Shown here piece after piece: positions 63,776 through 64,000 of a stretch of DNA of 64,000 bases. The notes under the pieces were generated by a model. It was not told the origin of the DNA. It did not search any database and worked only from the letters and a program-made list of their open reading frames with translations. This stretch comes from Tepidanaerobacter syntrophicus (GTDB lineage Bacteria; Bacillota; Thermosediminibacteria; Thermosediminibacterales; Tepidanaerobacteraceae). Where the stretch lies: positions 434,001 to 498,000 of the forward strand of contig NZ_DF977003.1 in NCBI RefSeq assembly GCF_001485475.2. Direction: 5' to 3'. The position numbers were made by a program, and so were the translations under genes. Each line of letters starts with the position of its first letter. Position 1 is the first letter of the stretch.

Positions 63776-64000
63776 TCACATTTGAGCAAGCTGATTTATT
63801 TCTTGAGGCTTTAGCAATTTAGCAACATTAAGTAGGATTAATAATCTGCCGTCAATTTTACCTACACCGTCAAGATAATTAGCATCAATACCGCCTATAA
63901 TAGGTGGCGCAGGTTCAATATCATCTTGAGAAAGTTGGATTACCTCTGTAGCTGCGTCTACTATCATTCCCACAGTTATATCGTCGATTGAAGCTATTAT
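63776..64000 (-). CDS. cheW: Chemotaxis adaptor CheW, C-terminal part (5'-truncated by window edge)
   Basis: 75 residues of open frame reach the window edge without a start: SIDDITVGMIVDAATEVIQL, PPIIGGIDANYLDGVGKIDG, RLLILLNVAKLL. This is the second half of CheW, which couples receptors to CheA. A GTG at 63973 lies inside the fold and is not the true start. Confidence 0.92.
   Translation of the reverse strand: MIASIDDITVGMIVDAATEVIQLSQDDIEPAPPIIGGIDANYLDGVGKIDGRLLILLNVAKLLKPQEINQLAQM

Overview
The window reads as one continuous chromosomal stretch of a low-GC, spore-forming, flagellated anaerobic member of the Clostridia. Evidence for this is spoVS and a SpoIIIE-type translocase, PolC, RNase J and RNase Y, a Firmicutes-type LexA box in front of recA, a FliA/WhiG sigma factor with cheC, cheD and cheW, and ferredoxin-linked 2-oxoacid oxidation. 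A thermophilic or syntrophic amino-acid fermenter of the Thermoanaerobacterales/Thermosediminibacterales type is my best guess, but the species cannot be fixed from the sequence. All 61 genes I call lie on the minus strand, so the window reads from 64000 down to 1. I see no rRNA, tRNA, CRISPR, insertion sequence or phage gene, and no gene-free gap longer than 300 bases. The longest gaps (about 280 bp before rpsB and about 210 bp before rny) are leaders with promoters and hairpins.

Layout from right to left (direction of transcription). 64000-60140: the end of a chemotaxis/flagellar operon (cheW, cheC, cheD, sigma factor, DUF342/FapA protein, small Lys-rich protein). 59862-53321: rpsB, tsf, pyrH, frr, uppS, cdsA, a YtvI-like membrane protein where dxr usually sits, then rseP. 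53257-45697: ispG, proS, a glycosyltransferase and polC. 45564-38054: rimP-nusA-ylxR-infB-rbfA-nrnA-truB-ribF, then rpsO. 37939-26000: pnp, alr, dut, rnj, ftsK, rodZ-like, rimO, cinA, thpR. 25675-21245: recA followed by a Mre11-like nuclease and an SMC/Rad50-like ATPase encoded in separate N- and C-terminal pieces. 21036-18288: rny, ymdB, spoVS.

18187-4750 is the metabolic core. A PHP-domain gene, korDABC and gdhA are followed by methylmalonyl-CoA mutase (two chains), its GTPase MeaB, the epimerase, and a biotin-dependent sodium-pump decarboxylase carrying two different carboxyltransferases (methylmalonyl-CoA type and oxaloacetate type). Read in order, the genes convert glutamate to 2-oxoglutarate, succinyl-CoA, methylmalonyl-CoA and propionyl-CoA, with reduced ferredoxin and possibly a sodium gradient as energy products. 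4579-1 holds a family-4 uracil-DNA glycosylase, miaB, miaA, hfq and a truncated PLP-enzyme gene.

The most noteworthy items are: the glutamate-to-propionate island with its two carboxyltransferases; the split Rad50-like system beside SOS-controlled recA; RNase Y with an apparent AUC start behind a leader containing a terminator; a possible terminator/anti-terminator switch in front of rimP-nusA; and matching sigma-H-like promoters in front of spoVS and ftsK. Start sites were often moved inward from the longest possible reading frame where a ribosome binding site decided the matter.
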